Assembly (NCBI RefSeq): GCF_001999905.1
Contig: NZ_CP019640.1
Span: 152,501-216,500 of the forward strand
Reading direction: 5' to 3'
Source: Planococcus lenghuensis
GTDB lineage: Bacteria > Bacillota > Bacilli > Bacillales_A > Planococcaceae
Length of the DNA stretch: 64,000 nucleotides
The translations under genes and the position numbers were made by a program. This document shows positions 52,235 through 59,682 of the stretch, piece by piece. Position 1 is the first letter of the stretch; each line of letters starts with the position of its first letter. The notes below the pieces were generated by a model, which worked only from the letters and a program-made list of their open reading frames with translations, was not told the DNA's origin and searched no databases.

Positions 52235-53488
52235 ATGACGCAAATGATCCCAAAATACAAGATGAGAGGCAGCACAACGGAAATTCTGCAGGAAGGCTAT
52301 CGCTACATTCCTGATCATATGGAAAAGCTGGGGACCGATATTTTCCAGACACGGATCCTGGGTCAGAAATCGATTGTCATTACCGGGCCGGAAGCGACGG
52401 AACTTTTTTATAATGAACGCTATTTTGAGCGGAAGACAGCTATACCGCTGCGCATTAGAGACACGATATTCGGCAGGGGCGGCGTGCAGGTACTTGATGA
52501 TGAAGAACACAGAAACCGGAAAGCAATGTTCATGTCCTTCATGACAATGCCAAGACTGAAGCTGATTTCGGATATTGCATCCGAACAATGGCGCCGGGCA
52601 GCACGCGAGTGGGAAAAGCAGGATGAGGTCGTGCTATTTAAAGAAGCGCAGAAAGTGATGCTGCGTACTGCATGCCGCTGGGCTGGCGTGCCGCTGAAAG
52701 AAAAAGACACTGAAAAACGGGCAAAACAATTAATCGCGCTGGTCGATTCGATCGGCGGTGTAGGACCGCGCCACTGGAAAGGCAATATGGCGCGTCATGC
52801 AACAAACGAATGGATGGAAGAAGTGATTGAACAGGAACGGAGCGGTGCATTGCAGGCGCCGTCAGACAGTCCGCTCCATGTCATTGCACGTCATCAGCAG
52901 CTTGATGGCAGCCTGCTGGATAAGCGCGTGGCAGCCGTAGAAATGGTCAATATCATCCGGCCGATTACGGCGATTACCTGGTATGTCACATTTGGTGCAA
53001 TGGCCATGCATGCCAATCCGGAAACACGGGAACGGCTTGCGACAGGGGAAGCGACATACGCACATATGTTTACGCAGGAAGTGCGCCGTTTTTATCCGTT
53101 CGCCCCATTTCTGGGCGCGCGCGTCCGGCGGAGCTTCCTATGGCATGATATCCGGTTTTCAAAAGGAGAGCTGGTATTCCTTGATATCCACGGACTCAAC
53201 CGTGATCCGCGCATTTGGCAGGATCCGGATCTCTTTATTCCGGAGCGGTTCCGCGAATGGACCGGGACGCCATTCGATTTCATTCCGCAGGGCGGCGGCG
53301 ATCATTATCTTGGCCATCGCTGTGCGGGGGAATGGGTCACTATTGAAGTTATGCAGAAGAGCATGCAATTTCTCGCAGGTGAAATTGACTATGAGGTGCC
53401 ACCACAGGATCTTCATATCGATGTAAACCGCATTCCAACGATGCCGGCCAGCGAATTTATCATGTCGGATATCCGGCTCAATCGCTGA
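52235..53488 (+). CDS. cypC: Cytochrome P450 fatty-acid peroxygenase (CYP152 type)
   Basis: H2O2-driven heme enzyme that hydroxylates fatty acids at the alpha or beta carbon, needing no reductase. It is 417 aa, the same as Bacillus subtilis CypC. The heme-binding loop PQGGGDHYLGHRCAGEW has Cys363. RPITAITWY gives R242 and P243 in place of the usual acid-alcohol pair; R242 binds the fatty-acid carboxylate, the hallmark of CYP152. GAGCTG-region AAGGAGCTG precedes the start. Not part of an operon by spacing, but it lies next to a thioesterase gene. Products could be hydroxy fatty acids, or alkenes as in the OleT subgroup; which cannot be told here. Confidence 0.95.
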   Translation: MTQMIPKYKMRGSTTEILQEGYRYIPDHMEKLGTDIFQTRILGQKSIVITGPEATELFYNERYFERKTAIPLRIRDTIFGRGGVQVLDDEEHRNRKAMFMSFMTMPRLKLISDIASEQWRRAAREWEKQDEVVLFKEAQKVMLRTACRWAGVPLKEKDTEKRAKQLIALVDSIGGVGPRHWKGNMARHATNEWMEEVIEQERSGALQAPSDSPLHVIARHQQLDGSLLDKRVAAVEMVNIIRPITAITWYVTFGAMAMHANPETRERLATGEATYAHMFTQEVRRFYPFAPFLGARVRRSFLWHDIRFSKGELVFLDIHGLNRDPRIWQDPDLFIPERFREWTGTPFDFIPQGGGDHYLGHRCAGEWVTIEVMQKSMQFLAGEIDYEVPPQDLHIDVNRIPTMPASEFIMSDIRLNR

Positions 53489-53535
53489 CGGCTTTGGTAT
53501 ACTTGGAGTAAAAACAGAAAAGTGTGGGGATTGGC

Positions 53536-54207
53536 ATGATAGATTTTTTTAACCGTCCGGAACTGAAGGGGCTGTATGTCGGGAAGCCGAAACGGCTCCG
53601 GAATGCTGAAGGGCGGGAGTTGCACTCCGGTATATTCAAGCTGCCGACGGAAGAAGCGACACTGCGGCGGGAAGGCTTCGAAGGTGATGGGGTGGCGAAT
53701 ATGAAGAACCACGGTGGACTTGACAGAGCTGTCTGCATATATGGACTTGAGCATTACCGGCAGTGGAACCGTGAATACCGGACACAGCTCAGCGAAGCGA
53801 GTTTCGGAGAAAATTTGCTCGCGGAGAACATGGAAGAAGAAAACGTGCATATCGGAGACGTTTTCCAAGTCGGGGAAGCTGTCATTCAAATTACGATGGG
53901 CCGGATTCCCTGCGATACCATTAATAAACGCACCGGAATCCCGACGCTCATGAAGCGGTTCATGGAGACCAGCCATACCGGATTTCTTTGCCGGGTGCTG
54001 GAGGAAGGCGTGGTCAGACAAGATTCGGCCATCAAGAAAGTGGAGGAAGACCCACAGCGGATTTCAGTCTTTTATGCAAATTCCATTTACTTTAACAATC
54101 CTGAATTCATCGAAGGGATGGAAAATGTGGTTGCCGTCCCTGCACTCGCGGAAGACTGGCGCAGGCGGTTTGAAAAACGCATTGCAAAAGCCCGGCTGGC
54201 GGATTGA
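53536..54207 (+). CDS. MOSC-domain protein (YiiM-like)
   Basis: Protein of 223 aa with a MOSC beta-barrel (about 15-160) and the YiiM C-terminal three-helix region. Conserved elements are GDGVANMKNHGGLDRAVC, SFGENLL and GRIPCDTINKRTGIP, in which the Cys is the proposed molybdenum-cofactor ligand. YiiM reduces N-hydroxylated compounds such as hydroxylaminopurines. Start ATG 53536 is used, with GGGGA before; GTG 53524 is an alternative. It is 47 bases after cypC. Confidence 0.9.
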   Translation: MIDFFNRPELKGLYVGKPKRLRNAEGRELHSGIFKLPTEEATLRREGFEGDGVANMKNHGGLDRAVCIYGLEHYRQWNREYRTQLSEASFGENLLAENMEEENVHIGDVFQVGEAVIQITMGRIPCDTINKRTGIPTLMKRFMETSHTGFLCRVLEEGVVRQDSAIKKVEEDPQRISVFYANSIYFNNPEFIEGMENVVAVPALAEDWRRRFEKRIAKARLAD

Positions 54208-54223
54208 AGGCAAAAAACACAAG

Positions 54224-54256
54224 AAAACCGGAAGCGGCCGCTTCCGGTTTTGGTTT
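54224..54256. terminator. Bidirectional terminator between MOSC gene and queuosine operon
   Basis: AAAACCGGAAGC pairs with GCTTCCGGTTTT across GGCC, flanked by A and T runs. It serves convergent genes; the minus-strand stop is at its edge. Confidence 0.88.
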
Positions 54257-54893
54257 AGGTTGACTGCACAGCGGCGACTTGCTTATCGTGCTGTCCGCGC
54301 CGGCAAAGCCGAACGAGCAGGTAAACGATCGGTGTATCAACAGCGGCAGCGAACCACTTAAACACATATTGCGTCACGATCATGAGCAACAAGGCACTCA
54401 GCGGCATCGTGCCGTAGAAAGCGATCGTGATGAACAGCGTGGTATCGACCAGCTGGCTTACCATGGTTGATGCATTATTCCGGACCCATAACTTTGAATC
54501 GCCATGCCGGGCTTTCAGCTTGTGGAAAATGGTGATATCCAAGTTCTGACTGACGAAATACGACACAAGACTGGCGAGTGTTACCCGGAAGCCGGCAGAA
54601 AATACGGTTTCAAATGACTCTTGACTGCTGAAAAATGCAGCAGACGGCAGCTGGATAGCTGTGTAAATGAAAATAAGTGCACAAATTTGTGTAACAAATC
54701 CGGCAACGACCGTCTGCCGGGCTGCTTCCTTGCCGTATACTTCGGCAATGGTATCCGTAATCGGAAACGTAAAGACATAGACGATAACGGCAGCAGGCAA
54801 AACGAGCCATTCATTTAACGCAAACAGTTTGACCGCCAGTATGTTGGCCAGCACCAGAAAACCGACGAACGCGCCATTCAAGTAGAGCAGCAT
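54255..54893 (-). CDS. Queuosine precursor transporter (YhhQ/Vut family)
   Basis: Membrane protein of 212 aa with about six helices. YVFTFPITDTIAEVYGKEAAR and LASLVSYFVSQNLDITIF are the conserved YhhQ/QPTR segments. The family imports queuine or preQ0/preQ1. It begins 15 bases after the queF stop, with GGAGGAAA that overlaps that stop, so it is cotranscribed with queF under the preQ1 riboswitch. Import and reduction of the same pathway intermediates in one regulated unit is consistent. Confidence 0.9.
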   Translation of the reverse strand: MLLYLNGAFVGFLVLANILAVKLFALNEWLVLPAAVIVYVFTFPITDTIAEVYGKEAARQTVVAGFVTQICALIFIYTAIQLPSAAFFSSQESFETVFSAGFRVTLASLVSYFVSQNLDITIFHKLKARHGDSKLWVRNNASTMVSQLVDTTLFITIAFYGTMPLSALLLMIVTQYVFKWFAAAVDTPIVYLLVRLCRRGQHDKQVAAVQST

Positions 54894-54907
54894 AAGTAAT
54901 TTCCTCC

Positions 54908-55405
54908 TCAGCGGTTATCGACTTTTTCCGGATACATGTCATGATTCATCATCCGGTGCGACGCCATTTCTTCGTATTTTGTTCCAGGTTTGCCGTAATT
55001 CGTGTATGGATCAATGGACAGGCCGCCACGTGGCGTAAATTTCCCCCATACTTCGATGTAGCGGGGGTCTAACAGTTCAATCAGGTCATTCATGATGATG
55101 TTGACGCAGTCTTCGTGAAAATCCCCGTGATTTCGGAAGCTGAACAAGTACAATTTCAGCGACTTGCTTTCTACAAGTTTTTTGTCAGGGATAAATGAAA
55201 TGTACATCGTCGCGAAATCCGGCTGTCCCGTCATCGGACAAAGTGATGTGAATTCCGGGCAATTGAACTTCACAAAGAAGTCGCGATTCACATGCAGATT
55301 GTCGACCGCCTCCAAAATCGATGGATCGTATTCAAATGTGTATTTTGTATGTTGATTGCCGAGCAATGATAAATGCCCGAGTGATTGATCTTGTCTTCCA
55401 GCCAT
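54908..55405 (-). CDS. queF: NADPH-dependent preQ0 reductase QueF
   Basis: Reduces 7-cyano-7-deazaguanine (preQ0) to preQ1 for queuosine in tRNA. It is 165 aa, the unimodular type of Bacillus. The catalytic Cys is C56 in [12 protein letters not shown], with Asp63; [11 protein letters not shown] and the FTPRGG substrate segment are conserved. Start at 55405 (MAGRQDQSL) lies just after GGGAGG and a T6 run; a start nine codons earlier has no ribosome site. The Shine-Dalgarno sequence is inside a hairpin of the riboswitch leader. Confidence 0.96.
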   Translation of the reverse strand: MAGRQDQSLGHLSLLGNQHTKYTFEYDPSILEAVDNLHVNRDFFVKFNCPEFTSLCPMTGQPDFATMYISFIPDKKLVESKSLKLYLFSFRNHGDFHEDCVNIIMNDLIELLDPRYIEVWGKFTPRGGLSIDPYTNYGKPGTKYEEMASHRMMNHDMYPEKVDNR

Positions 55406-55408
55406 TAA

Positions 55409-55444
55409 AAAAGCCTCCCTGAGTGTCAGCATTCAGGAGAGGCC
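55409..55444 (-). promoter_or_regulatory. Terminator-like hairpin that also sequesters the queF ribosome site
   Basis: On the minus strand GGCCTCTCCTGA pairs with TCAGGGAGGC across a short AATGCTGACAC region, followed by T6 and the queF ATG. The 3' arm contains the Shine-Dalgarno GGGAGG. Its 5' arm CCTCTCC is complementary to GGAGAGG at the start of the preQ1 aptamer (55537-55543), so formation can be mutually exclusive with an alternative pairing. Confidence 0.75.
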
Positions 55445-55460
55445 ATAAAAAAATGGAATA

Positions 55461-55492
55461 AGAAAAGCCGAATCGCATCTGGATTCGGCTGA
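55461..55492 (-). terminator. First hairpin of queF leader
   Basis: On the minus strand AGCCGAATC pairs with GATTCGGCT across CAGATGC, followed by TTTCTTATT. The U-tract is interrupted, so it may be a weak terminator or a structural spacer between aptamer and second hairpin. Confidence 0.6.
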
Positions 55493-55503
55493 GTTTCACT
55501 AAT

Positions 55504-55544
55504 CCATAGTTTTTTATAGAGGGTGTGCGCTATGAACCTCTCCC
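55504..55544 (-). promoter_or_regulatory. preQ1-I riboswitch aptamer
   Basis: Minus strand: GGGAGAGGTTCATAGCGC then ACACCCTCTATAAAAAACTA, which matches the class I preQ1 consensus (AGAGGTTC..loop..ACACCCTCT-AAAAAACTA): P1 pairs AGAGG with CCTCT and the A-rich tail forms the pseudoknot. It controls queF and the precursor transporter. Confidence 0.93.
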
Positions 55545-55573
55545 GCTGCCGGATTATTTAATTTCCGTTCTTT

Positions 55574-55602
55574 ATAGTATAGACAGAAACGCGGCATGTC
55601 AA
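55574..55602 (-). promoter_or_regulatory. Promoter of queF operon
   Basis: Minus strand TTGACA (55602-55597), a 17-bp spacer and TACTAT (55579-55574); an overlapping TATACT at 15 bp is also possible. Transcription would start near 55,567, some 25 nt before the aptamer. Confidence 0.7.
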
Positions 55603-55668
55603 TAGAATGTTTGAATTCCCCTGTAACGGAAATATTAAGAGGAAGGAGTAAGTTAAGGAGGAGTAACC

Positions 55669-56211
55669 ATGACAGATGCACAGCTGAAAGAATTCAAGGA
55701 GCGTTTGGAAAACAACTTGAAAGATCTTGAAGAACGGATTCAACATAGAGAAGAATTCAATACGAATGAGCTTTCTCAGTATGATAATCACCCAGGGGAT
55801 AATGCTACTCAATTATTCGATAAGGAACGCGGCCTGGCGATTACTGAATTTAAACAAGAGGAAATTGACGATACACGTGCAGCACTTCAGGCGATTGAGG
55901 ATGGGACATACGGAAAATGTGCTGTGTGTGGACGAGAAATTCAATATGACCGCTTGGATATCCTCCCGACCGCGTTAACTTGCATCGATCATGCGGATCA
56001 GCAGCCGGATATGAATACACGGCCAGGCGAGGAAGATATTATGGAGCCGATGACAGATCAGCCAGTTGAAAAAGAAGATGATCGGCTTCGTGACTTCAAT
56101 AACAGTTTTGAAGAAGTGGAAGATTTCGGTTCGTCGGATACACCGCAGGATCAGCCGAATGAAGATCAAGAGAACTTCTATGATGATAATGACACAAATC
56201 GCGATCAGTAA
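55669..56211 (+). CDS. DksA/TraR C4-type zinc-finger protein (YteA/YlyA-like)
   Basis: Protein of 180 aa. A helical hairpin (about 5-85) is followed by a zinc finger CAVCGREIQYDRLDILPTA with the second pair C-x-x-H (TCIDHA), i.e. three Cys and one His rather than four Cys. The tail of about 65 residues is very acidic and likely disordered, ending in DNDTNRDQ. Bacillus YteA-type proteins are of this size. Binding to RNA polymerase is expected from the family but has not been shown for this subtype. AAGGAGGAG precedes the start. Confidence 0.88.
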   Translation: MTDAQLKEFKERLENNLKDLEERIQHREEFNTNELSQYDNHPGDNATQLFDKERGLAITEFKQEEIDDTRAALQAIEDGTYGKCAVCGREIQYDRLDILPTALTCIDHADQQPDMNTRPGEEDIMEPMTDQPVEKEDDRLRDFNNSFEEVEDFGSSDTPQDQPNEDQENFYDDNDTNRDQ

Positions 56212-56247
56212 TGCAGGAACAACAAGCAATTGACAAGGGTGGATAAT

Positions 56248-56592
56248 ATGGAATTGGAACAAGAGCTGTATGAATTGGAATGCAGTCATATTCATCCGGA
56301 TATCCGGATCTCTTCTCAAAAACTGAACGAAGTGTTGGATGAAGCATTCTTTGAATTCGGCAGTTCAGGAAAGGTTTGGAAACGGGCGGATTACGAAGGC
56401 GATCATGCCTTGGAACCGGATGACATGGAAATCTCCGAATTTCAAGTGCATGCGTTAGGACCGGATGGCGCATTGACCACCTATCGCCTGTTCAATAAAA
56501 CCAGCAGCCGTCACTCCCTGCGAAGTTCCATATGGCGCAGACGGGGAAACGGGTGGAAACTGTATTTCCACCAGGGAACCCCTGCGGAGTGA
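56248..56592 (+). CDS. DUF4440/NTF2-like protein
   Basis: Protein of 114 aa with the NTF2-like cone fold pattern: helix SQKLNEVLDEAFFEFGSSG, then strands MEISEFQVHALGPDGALTTYR and a final WRRRGNGWKLYFHQGTPA. The last segment is typical of DUF4440 proteins. These bind small ligands or act as isomerase-like enzymes; no function is assigned. Start ATG 56248 follows AAGGGTGGA; a TTG at 56230 is unsupported. It is 36 bases after the DksA-like gene. Confidence 0.82.
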   Translation: MELEQELYELECSHIHPDIRISSQKLNEVLDEAFFEFGSSGKVWKRADYEGDHALEPDDMEISEFQVHALGPDGALTTYRLFNKTSSRHSLRSSIWRRRGNGWKLYFHQGTPAE

Positions 56593-56661
56593 AAAGGTTT
56601 TGCCGGACGTGAAAACGGTTATTTATAAGGATAGGATCCTTTGGGAAAAGGAGGGGTAAGA

Positions 56662-57060
56662 TTGAAAAATGCAGTTGTATTATTCGATGGGGATTGCAAT
56701 TTCTGTGATTCCAGTGTTCAATTCATCATAAATCATGACCCGGTCGGTTATTTTAACTTCGCCTCACTGCAGAGCGAAATCGGGGAAGAGCTGTCAGAGA
56801 AATATAATATACCGGATGACGTGGATAGCCTCGTACTGATACAGGATGACCAAGCCTATGTGAAAACAGATGGGGCGCTGCGGATTGCGAATCACCTGAC
56901 GGGACTGTGGAAGCTTGCTTACTACTTGAAGTCGTTTCCGCGTCCGCTGCGCGATGCCGCATACGATACATTTGCCAGAAACCGGTACAAGATTTTTGGT
57001 CAATTGCAGGCTTGTATGCTGCCACCGCCGCATGTGCGAAAGCGATTCCTGGATAAGTAA
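56662..57060 (+). CDS. DCC-family thiol-disulfide oxidoreductase (DUF393)
   Basis: Protein of 132 aa. The motif FDGDCNFCDSS near the N-terminus (residues ~8-18) is the DCC signature with the redox CxxC-like pair CNFC. The family is related to thioredoxins and occurs often next to membrane or redox proteins. TTG 56662 is preferred because AAAGGAGGGG lies six bases before; the seven codons upstream include the ribosome site itself. A terminator follows. Confidence 0.88.
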   Translation: MKNAVVLFDGDCNFCDSSVQFIINHDPVGYFNFASLQSEIGEELSEKYNIPDDVDSLVLIQDDQAYVKTDGALRIANHLTGLWKLAYYLKSFPRPLRDAAYDTFARNRYKIFGQLQACMLPPPHVRKRFLDK

Positions 57061-57065
57061 TCGAG

Positions 57066-57093
57066 AAAAACCGCCTCTTGCAGGCGGTTTTTT
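57066..57093 (+). terminator. Terminator of DCC-family gene
   Basis: AAAACCGCCT pairs with AGGCGGTTTT across CTTGC, followed by TT. Confidence 0.88.
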
Positions 57094-57148
57094 ATGTTGC
57101 ATTGAAATCCTGGCGCAGATACAGCTTTATTGATTTTTACTTTATGAA

Positions 57149-57179
57149 GCGGGAGCTGCCCAACCGGCAGGCTCCCGCT
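57149..57179 (-). terminator. Terminator of DUF3238-like gene
   Basis: Minus strand AGCGGGAGCCTGCC pairs with GGCAGCTCCCGC across GGTTG, followed by TTCAT; the U-tract is weak. Confidence 0.5.
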
Positions 57180-57187
57180 GATTACTC

Positions 57188-58390
57188 TTATTCAAAATTC
57201 GAATACCGCCAGTATTGATTGGCAATTGTACCGGCCATGTATGCGAGCCCTTTGCTTTCAGCCCGGTGCAGCGGCATCCATTCTTCTTGCCCGCTGCGAT
57301 TTAAGTAGACTTCGTGATTCGGTGCCTGATCATGTACACCCACAATGTCAAAATGTCCATTGCGGTAAAAGGTTGCCGATATATCGTAATCGATGGCAGG
57401 GGAAGCGGTGAGCGGATTGCCGACACTGTGTGTAATCGCCACCACCGCTTTCTGATCGTCTTCATCCACTTGCTCGACACCGACTTTTTCGGCTGAACCG
57501 ACGCCTGCTTTCCGGAATTTCTTCCGCCAATTATAGGCAATGGATGTGCCGACGTCTTTTTTGAAGTTGTCGACCGTTGCTTCTTTGTCCAATCGGATTG
57601 TAAACTCAACCAATGTCCGGTAACGTTTACTGTGCGGATCAAATCCGCGGCCATCTCCTTTGAAAAAACGATTGGGGGAAGTCAGATTCGGATTAGCCAG
57701 TATTTCTTCCGATAGAAAAGTCTTATACCGGAAATTCCAGATCGGATATTGAATTTCCCCTTTTGGTTTTTCAGGCATATTCAGGAGCGTATCAAGCTTA
57801 CCGAGCCGCTTGGTCAGCCAAAATGATTCTTCTGATGCTTCCTGCTCGGTGGAATTAGGATTTAACATACCAAACACCGATGCAACCAGCGATTTTTCCG
57901 AGCTGAACAACTCTTCTGCTGACCGTTCAAGCGGTCGTTTTGCATGGATCGTATATACATATTCGCTATGCATATCCACCGATGTATCGGTGAACTGACT
58001 TTCCTGTACAGCGTCCAGTAGCTCATTATTCCGGAAAATTTCATATGCATTAATTCCTTGGATATCACCCCAAGCAAGTGTCACTTCTCCATCTGCTATG
58101 ATTGCTGTAAGTACAATTTGCCGGAGCTGGTTTTCTGTCTCTGATCCTCTTTCTTCTGTGCCAGTCTGCATTTTCAGCCGTTCAACCGGTTCTCCAGCCT
58201 CGTTAAGCCGCTCAATCGTATAAATATAGAGTTCACCTTTGCGCAGCTGGTCGTCTCTAAAAACTGTTTCTCTGCCTTCATAGAGTACGCGCTCCTCCCG
58301 GGTTATCCGGCATACGCTCCCGGTATCCGTCCATGAAAATTCAATGACGCTGTCTGACTGCTCCAATGATTCAACCTTCAACTTTTTCAC
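57188..58390 (-). CDS. DUF3238-like hypothetical protein with N-terminal beta domains
   Basis: Cytoplasmic-looking protein of 400 aa without signal peptide. The first ~170 residues form two fibronectin-III-like beta units (IEFSWTDTGSVCRITREER and TLAWGDIQGINAYEIFRNN). The C-terminal part from about 215 (YPIWNFRYKTFLSEEIL..FFKGDGRGFDPHSKRYRT..) resembles DUF3238, a Bacillus family without known role. A conserved-looking HDQAPNHEVYL lies near the end. It is monocistronic, with its promoter region at 58,391-58,530 facing the PH-domain gene. The domain name is from memory and should be treated as tentative. Confidence 0.65.
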   Translation of the reverse strand: MKKLKVESLEQSDSVIEFSWTDTGSVCRITREERVLYEGRETVFRDDQLRKGELYIYTIERLNEAGEPVERLKMQTGTEERGSETENQLRQIVLTAIIADGEVTLAWGDIQGINAYEIFRNNELLDAVQESQFTDTSVDMHSEYVYTIHAKRPLERSAEELFSSEKSLVASVFGMLNPNSTEQEASEESFWLTKRLGKLDTLLNMPEKPKGEIQYPIWNFRYKTFLSEEILANPNLTSPNRFFKGDGRGFDPHSKRYRTLVEFTIRLDKEATVDNFKKDVGTSIAYNWRKKFRKAGVGSAEKVGVEQVDEDDQKAVVAITHSVGNPLTASPAIDYDISATFYRNGHFDIVGVHDQAPNHEVYLNRSGQEEWMPLHRAESKGLAYMAGTIANQYWRYSNFE

Positions 58391-58532
58391 TGTGAGTACC
58401 TCCGCCTTTTTTATTCTAATACCCTTTCCTTACAAGAAAATTCCGTAATATTTGTAATGAACTTAATATAAATTTCACGGGAAGCGACGAATCCTTTCTG
58501 TATAATTAAAGAGACAACTGGAGGTGTTGAAG

Positions 58533-58880
58533 ATGGCTCATCCGTCTCAATTACTGGATCAATTAAAAAAAGAGAAACCGGAACTGGAAGTCCAACATTG
58601 GGTGTACGGCATTTTTAACACGAACTACGCCGAACCTGCAAGCGGGATTAAGGGCATCCTTACCGCGACGGGTTCTGAACTGGTCTTTTTGGGTCATGAC
58701 GCATCAGGGGAAGGAAAGACAGCAATCATTCCGTTTACCGACATCCGTCGTGTAACTGCTGTGTTAAGCGGAGCTGCACAAATCACGTGTCAGACCGATG
58801 CCGGCAATCTGGAGATTTCCTACATTTCACGCGGGGATGCTGCTGCCCTGGTTGCACATTTGGAGACGCATTGCGGATAA
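58533..58880 (+). CDS. Small bacterial PH-like domain protein (YokE type)
   Basis: Protein of 115 aa. A short helical N-terminus is followed by the strands WVYGIFNTNY, KGILTATGSELVFLGHD, AIIPFTDIRRVTAV and QITCQTDAGNLEISYI, the pattern of bacterial PH domains of the YokE/YvbH group. Function unknown. GGAGGTG precedes ATG 58533; an in-frame ATG nine bases earlier is inside that site. A strong terminator follows. Confidence 0.8.
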   Translation: MAHPSQLLDQLKKEKPELEVQHWVYGIFNTNYAEPASGIKGILTATGSELVFLGHDASGEGKTAIIPFTDIRRVTAVLSGAAQITCQTDAGNLEISYISRGDAAALVAHLETHCG

Positions 58881-58902
58881 GGGAGCAGTGAACACATGCT
58901 GA

Positions 58903-58957
58903 AAAAAGGGCTGTCCCGACAGGTCATGGATATGACTTATCGGACAGCCCTTCTTTG
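58903..58957 (+). terminator. Terminator of PH-like gene, long imperfect hairpin
   Basis: AAGGGCTGTCC..AGGTCAT pairs with ATGACTT..GGACAGCCCTT, then CTTTGG. The stem is about 22 bp with few mismatches. The 58,958-59,085 stretch beyond shows no gene. Confidence 0.8.
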
Positions 58958-59085
58958 GTTTTACAGCTCGCCTTCTGTTCAGTCCGCCGGAAGCTTTACG
59001 GAAACATGCCAAGGCGCACATCAAATCCGGGCGTATTGCCCGGACCGGTTTTCTCCGGATATTTTCAAGGGAAATCCACGTTCGA

Positions 59086-59126
59086 AAAAGCAGGGAGAGA
59101 ACACCGAATGGTGATTCTCTCCCTGC
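59086..59126 (-). terminator. Terminator of PBP-phosphoesterase operon
   Basis: Minus strand GCAGGGAGAGAATCACC pairs with GGTGTTCTCTCCCTGC across ATTC, followed by T5. A second smaller hairpin (AGGAGCT/AGCTCCT) lies between it and the stop at about 59,138-59,162. Confidence 0.85.
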
Positions 59127-59173
59127 CTTTGATTCAAAGAGGAGCTTTTTGAACAGCTCCTGTTGACTAGAGT

Positions 59174-59671
59174 TTAATCTTTTTCATCGAAGTAGACATG
59201 CTTCAATTCCCATGTATCACCAATCTCGAGTACGCCGAATGAATAATGAGGCTGCCGCCGTTTATCAGTCGGTGAGCCAGGATTGAAGAGAAGCACATCC
59301 TTCTCTTTTCGCATAAGCGGAATGTGGGAATGACCGAACACGATGATATCCACTTCATCATCTGCGAACGCATCCAGTGCCCGCTGTTCTGTCGTCTTCT
59401 GAGTGCCATCGCCGTGAATGACGCCGACTCTCACTTGAGCGAATGTGAGTACTTTTTTTCGGCCGAATTTATCAGCTATTTCCCATGGATCCACATTGCC
59501 GGCGACGCCGTCTGTTTCAGCATAGGCCGCCAGTTCGTGATAGACATCCAGCTGTTGCCAGTCACCGGCATGAACGATGAAGTCAGCATCCTGGAGCATG
59601 ACAGTCAGCGCATGGGGCAGTTTTTTTGCCCGCATCGGAATATGCGTATCCGATAGAATAACTACTTTCAT
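59174..59671 (-). CDS. YfcE/MJ0936-type metallophosphoesterase
   Basis: Phosphodiesterase of 165 aa with the calcineurin-like fold. Metal ligands are in LSDTHIP (Asp, His), HAGDW (Asp), GNVD (Asn), VIHGDG (His) and FGHSHIP (His-x-His), all intact. Typical substrates are artificial phosphodiesters or cyclic nucleotides; the physiological one is unknown. It begins 11 bases after the PBP stop, with TAGGAGG overlapping that stop, so it is cotranscribed with the penicillin-binding protein. Confidence 0.92.
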   Translation of the reverse strand: MKVVILSDTHIPMRAKKLPHALTVMLQDADFIVHAGDWQQLDVYHELAAYAETDGVAGNVDPWEIADKFGRKKVLTFAQVRVGVIHGDGTQKTTEQRALDAFADDEVDIIVFGHSHIPLMRKEKDVLLFNPGSPTDKRRQPHYSFGVLEIGDTWELKHVYFDEKD

Positions 59672-59682
59672 GTGATCGCCTC

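Noticed and set aside
53413-54021. 202-codon minus-strand frame over cypC and MOSC genes
   Set aside because: Antisense shadow of two well-supported genes.
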